DNA from: Nitrospira sp.
Lineage (GTDB): Bacteria > Nitrospirota > Nitrospiria > Nitrospirales > Nitrospiraceae
Direction of reading: 5' to 3'
Assembly: GCA_037045225.1 (NCBI GenBank)
Contig: JBAOHZ010000009.1
Location: 1,426,001-1,490,000, forward strand
DNA length: 64,000 nt
A program made the translations under genes and the position numbers. The notes under the pieces were generated by a model. That model did not search any database. It had not been told where the DNA came from and saw only the letters and a list, made by a program, of their open reading frames with translations. Each line of letters opens with the position of its first letter. Position 1 is the stretch's first letter. This document shows, in pieces, positions 61,267 to 64,000 of this stretch.

Positions 61267-61737
61267 CTACCTGACTATCGCAAACCGATACATGTCGTGA
61301 CAAGCGGTGCATCGCGCCGTCATACTGGACAGACGATTGAGGATTTGAAGGGAGGTCTCACCCTGCGCGATGCCATCCGCCAGCCGATCCATATCCTTGT
61401 GAATCGACATGCCCATTTGCTTAAATGTCAGCGGCAGTTTCAACATCACAGCGGGGTTCACATCGGCCGCCATTGCCATGCCAGCCGAGCGGGCTGTGGA
61501 TTCAGCGGCCTTGAGGTTTTGATCTGGACTCCCTAACACCGTCACCACGCCATGCACCGTCTTGAGTAATTGTCGCATCTCTGCCAGGATCAGATCCCGC
61601 TCCGCCTGCGCCAGGACAATTTCCGTACGCCCATCGGTCCCAGGCCTCGTATGCCCTTGAACAAATAACGCCACCACCACACCCATCGTAACGATCCACA
61701 ACGCCGCCGTTCCCAAACCGATCACACGCCAGTTCAT
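61267..61737 (-). CDS. c-prime-like monoheme cytochrome
   Basis: A 156-residue protein with an N-terminal signal-anchor helix, a four-helix-type middle and a C-terminal heme motif CTACH, preceded by a helix (LSSMTARCTACHDMYRF). The heme at the very end is the hallmark of cytochrome c-prime or c556. It may act as a gas-binding protein or electron carrier. GAAAGGA before ATG 61737 sets the start. The truncated gene at 43309 has the same layout. Confidence 0.8.
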   Translation of the reverse strand: MNWRVIGLGTAALWIVTMGVVVALFVQGHTRPGTDGRTEIVLAQAERDLILAEMRQLLKTVHGVVTVLGSPDQNLKAAESTARSAGMAMAADVNPAVMLKLPLTFKQMGMSIHKDMDRLADGIAQGETSLQILNRLSSMTARCTACHDMYRFAIVR

Positions 61738-61758
61738 CAGATCATCCTTTCTATTTGA

Positions 61759-62124
61759 TTACGGGAGCGTGCGGATCGCGCTACTCCCAAGCACCCGTAC
61801 GTAGGCCGTGACGTCACGAATCTCTTCGTCGGAAAGAACAAACTTCCAGGCCCCCATGGCGGTGTCTTTCCGTCCGTCGTGAATAGCCTTCATGAGGGCG
61901 GCATCCAACTTCTCCTGTGTCGCAGGAGCACTGAGATCGGCGACCGGCGGGCTGAATTTCATATGCGCGTCGCCCTTTCCCTCGACCCCGTGGCAGCGGA
62001 TACATAGATTGGTGTAGAGCACCTTCCCTTTCGCCGCATTCCCCCCGGCGGCAAACGAACCACTGCCGACCGCCGCCACGAGGAACATCGACAGGAGAAC
62101 CGGACCAGCGAGTCTGGCGTTCAT
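61759..62124 (-). CDS. monoheme cytochrome c
   Basis: A 121-residue exported cytochrome c: signal peptide LLSMFLVAAVGSGSFAAG, heme motif CIRCH in LYTNLCIRCHGVEGKGD, distal Met in TAMGAWKFVLSDEE. The longer upstream frame is unlikely; GGAG lies six bases before ATG 62124. It is the first gene of the - strand respiratory block on the right. Confidence 0.86.
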   Translation of the reverse strand: MNARLAGPVLLSMFLVAAVGSGSFAAGGNAAKGKVLYTNLCIRCHGVEGKGDAHMKFSPPVADLSAPATQEKLDAALMKAIHDGRKDTAMGAWKFVLSDEEIRDVTAYVRVLGSSAIRTLP

Positions 62125-62853
62125 CATTTTCTCCTTGGCAAACAACGGCCGTGCACCTGTTGCAGCCTCCACATCAAGCCATACGAGTGCGATCCTCGTG
62201 CCAGTTGGACGACAAGGGGCCACGGAGGAACCTGCAGTGAGAACCACCGATTCACGAAAAAAGCGAACGCATAGCCGAAAGTCGTGGAGAGAATCACCCC
62301 ACCCCCCCGATCCCGGCTGGTGCAAGATGCCCCAATCTAGCAGGCGTCGGAACAGGCCGCCAGCGACGTGCCTCCCATGAAGCATGCGTCATGAGGCGTC
62401 TCTCGCGAACATCCCGCAGCCGGTTCTGCAACGCGTGACGAACGAGAAAGACGGCTCTTTGCGCATCCTGCGGGCGACGCTGACGCCGACACGGCACCTG
62501 AGTTGATCGCGACCTTTTGTGCACACACCGAGCATTTCCGCAGCCTGCCGGAGCGCGAGGTGATGGTGGATTCGAGGATCACGCGATGTGCGGACGTAAC
62601 GTCCTACTCGCGATCTGAATGTCCGCTGGGAGCGACACAGAATCTGTCAAGAGGTAAAAAGCCGCGCTGGTCGGCCATTAGAACCGAAACGGTCCGAGGA
62701 GGGTGTTATGCTTCCGCCTTCTACTCACGCACTACGCGACGGGTTGTAACCTGGTGAGGGGTGAATCATAAGCGTCGCTTGAACCGACGACCATATCCGG
62801 GACTCACGACATACAACTTCCCACTGGCGGTCCGCCAAGAAAGGGGTGCGTCG
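62125..62853. other. 730-bp region with only fragmentary coding signals
   Basis: Short stretches read like protein on the + strand (PVLQRVTNEKDGSLRILRAT and TAPELIATFCAHTEHFRSLP), but they lie in different frames and have no start sites; possibly a decayed gene of 60-80 codons. It separates the divergent cytochrome and YbaK genes and must hold their promoters. Confidence 0.4.
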
Positions 62854-63336
62854 ATGGCCATCTCAGAGGTTCTCAAAGCGTATCTCGATCACGAACATGT
62901 TCACTATGATGTGTTGCCTCACCCGGAAGCGTTTCGCGCCGCGCTCGTCGCACAGACACTTCGTACCCCGATGAAGGAAATCGCCAAAGTGGTGGTGGTC
63001 AAGGCGGATACCCGTTTCGTGATGACAGTCCTGCCGGCCAGTTGGAACGTGAATCTCCCCCGACTCCGCGATCTCTTGATGTCCCAGCATGTACGGCTCG
63101 CGACCGAGGATGAGATCAAAAACCTATTCCCCGATTGCGAGTTGGGTGCGATGCCTCCCTTCGGAAATCTGTATGGGCTTCATGTCTATGTGGATCAATC
63201 ACTGACGGAGGACGAGGAAATCACCTTTCAGGCCGGCACCCATTCCGACGCCATTCGCATGCGCTATTGGGACTTCGCGGCCCTCGTGTTCCCGGTGGTG
63301 ACGGAATTTCACCAGATGTCCTCAGAGGTCGCGTGA
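62854..63336 (+). CDS. YbaK/EbsC-type aminoacyl-tRNA deacylase
   Basis: A 160-residue protein of the YbaK/ProX fold: LKAYLDHEHVHYDVLPHPEAFRA near the N-terminus, the conserved AKVVVVKADTRFVMTVLPASW strand region, LFPDCELGAMPPFGNLYGL and a final strand. Members hydrolyse mischarged tRNA (Cys-tRNA-Pro or Ala-tRNA-Pro); no tRNA synthetase is fused here, so it is a free-standing editor. ATG 62854 is chosen by family length; the longer frame begins 31 residues earlier. Confidence 0.88.
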   Translation: MAISEVLKAYLDHEHVHYDVLPHPEAFRAALVAQTLRTPMKEIAKVVVVKADTRFVMTVLPASWNVNLPRLRDLLMSQHVRLATEDEIKNLFPDCELGAMPPFGNLYGLHVYVDQSLTEDEEITFQAGTHSDAIRMRYWDFAALVFPVVTEFHQMSSEVA

Positions 63337-63485
63337 TCATGTAGTGCCTGGCATCGACCGTAATGCGCGGTTTGTTTTCCCGCCTTCCTCCTCGGGCGCT
63401 GTCACACGGCGCAGGGTACCGAAGTCGGAATGAGCGAGCTGTGGCCCGGACCCGTTCCAGACAATCCGCTCATCGCGCGTCGCTC

Positions 63486-63920
63486 CTAATTGATGGTCGC
63501 TTCCAAACTCACACGCGTTTTCATCGAGTTGGAGATCAGGCAGTTGGCTTCCGCCTTTTCAATGAGCTCCTTCGCTTTTGCGGCATCGCTCCCTGACTGC
63601 AGCGCGATGTGTGGGCGTAACGTAATCACCGTGACCTGAAACTTTCCGTCCACGAGTTCCAGACGCCCCTCCGCCTCGCACTGATAGGACGTGAACGCCA
63701 ACCCGGCCCGTTCGGCGACGGCCAGAAATGTGGTCATCAGGCAAATATTGGCCGCCGCCACATACAAGTCTTCCGGCGACCAGATGCCGTCATGCCCCTT
63801 GAACTCCGGAGGGGTCGCGACCTGGATATCCGGCTTTCCCTCACACGTGATCGTGCCCTTTTTCTGTCCTGTCCACTTCACCGCCGTTCGATACGTATAG
63901 ACCTTGCTGCGAACTTCCAT
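63486..63920 (-). CDS. OsmC family protein
   Basis: A 144-residue OsmC/Ohr-type protein: GHDGIWSPEDLYVAAANICLMTTFLAVA with the first active-site Cys and EKAEANCLISNSMKTRV with the second. It would detoxify organic hydroperoxides using thiols. Unlike the other OsmC copy (53347) it is not next to sulfur genes and is clearly diverged from it. GGGAGCG before ATG 63920. Confidence 0.88.
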   Translation of the reverse strand: MEVRSKVYTYRTAVKWTGQKKGTITCEGKPDIQVATPPEFKGHDGIWSPEDLYVAAANICLMTTFLAVAERAGLAFTSYQCEAEGRLELVDGKFQVTVITLRPHIALQSGSDAAKAKELIEKAEANCLISNSMKTRVSLEATIN

Positions 63921-64000
63921 CGCTCCCTCCGGATTAGCTTGTGGATTGTGAGTCAGTGACCGACGATGAGACGTGCCCTTCAGCGAAACCAGCGGAACAC

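Noticed and set aside
1..64000. tRNA, rRNA, CRISPR arrays, insertion sequences
   Set aside because: I looked for cloverleaf-like ends, repeat-spacer patterns and transposase motifs and found none that I could support.

Overview
The window is high-GC, gene-dense bacterial chromosome. Its content (a very large set of small periplasmic c-type cytochromes, a quinol-cytochrome c reductase whose cytochrome b ends in a c-heme domain, a porin-like protein with an N-terminal heme motif, tandem universal-stress proteins, CBS-domain proteins, an Slp lipoprotein and DUF2238 membrane proteins) suggests a member of Nitrospirota, most likely Nitrospira. That assignment is inference from gene content. No rRNA, tRNA, CRISPR array or complete insertion sequence was seen.

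Layout. 0-10.5 kb: pentapeptide-repeat protein (cut by the window edge), YnfA, an MFS carrier, a universal-stress protein overlapping a P2C-like cation ATPase, a four-CBS protein and a TerC-family protein, all on +. 10.5-24.8 kb: mainly - strand envelope genes (Slp, SHOCT lipoprotein, heme-porin, carboxypeptidase-regulatory-like protein), a methyltransferase remnant, two secreted proteins, a coiled-coil protein, a flavodoxin-fold oxidoreductase, a CBS protein, tandem DUF2238 proteins, two tiny paralogous zinc-ribbon proteins (one only 56 aa), a triple-repeat basic protein, a cytochrome c and a PEBP protein. 25.4-29 kb: a poorly coding, lower-GC island around a lone OLD-like ATPase, followed by an attC-like imperfect palindrome. 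29-40 kb: a stress block on + (trypsin-like protease, cbpA-cbpM, nucleotidyltransferase, hsp20 remnant, small membrane protein, phosphoribosyltransferase, BCAM0308-type zinc protein, secreted NTF2-like protein, tandem USP, cytochrome c, GNAT/ADP-forming acyl-CoA synthetase fusion). 40-46.5 kb: BrnA with a truncated BrnT, an operon of hemerythrin, diheme c, membrane b-type cytochrome, pentaheme c and an unknown protein, then arsC-arsD-arsA behind a promoter carrying a 12-bp palindrome.

46.5-62.2 kb is one long - strand respiratory block: YtxH protein, TrxC, PPK2 coupled to a cytochrome c, DsrE-like protein, tetraheme cytochrome, a SorAB-like sulfite dehydrogenase pair, OsmC, a TsdA-like diheme cytochrome, a SoxCD-like pair, a DUF3365 heme protein, cytochrome c, cytochrome b-c fusion, Rieske protein, CBS protein, DUF2892 protein, a c-prime-like cytochrome and another cytochrome c. 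Together these would oxidise reduced sulfur (sulfite, thiosulfate, sulfane) and pass electrons through small cytochromes. The cytochrome b and Rieske genes each carry a one-base frameshift, and the Rieske box I has Arg where the iron-binding His is expected.

The window holds several decaying genes found by reading across stops and frames: methyltransferase, hsp20, a glutaredoxin-like protein, brnT, a monoheme cytochrome with an in-frame TGA, and possibly the bc-complex genes. The frameshifts in the bc genes could also be assembly errors in short homopolymers.
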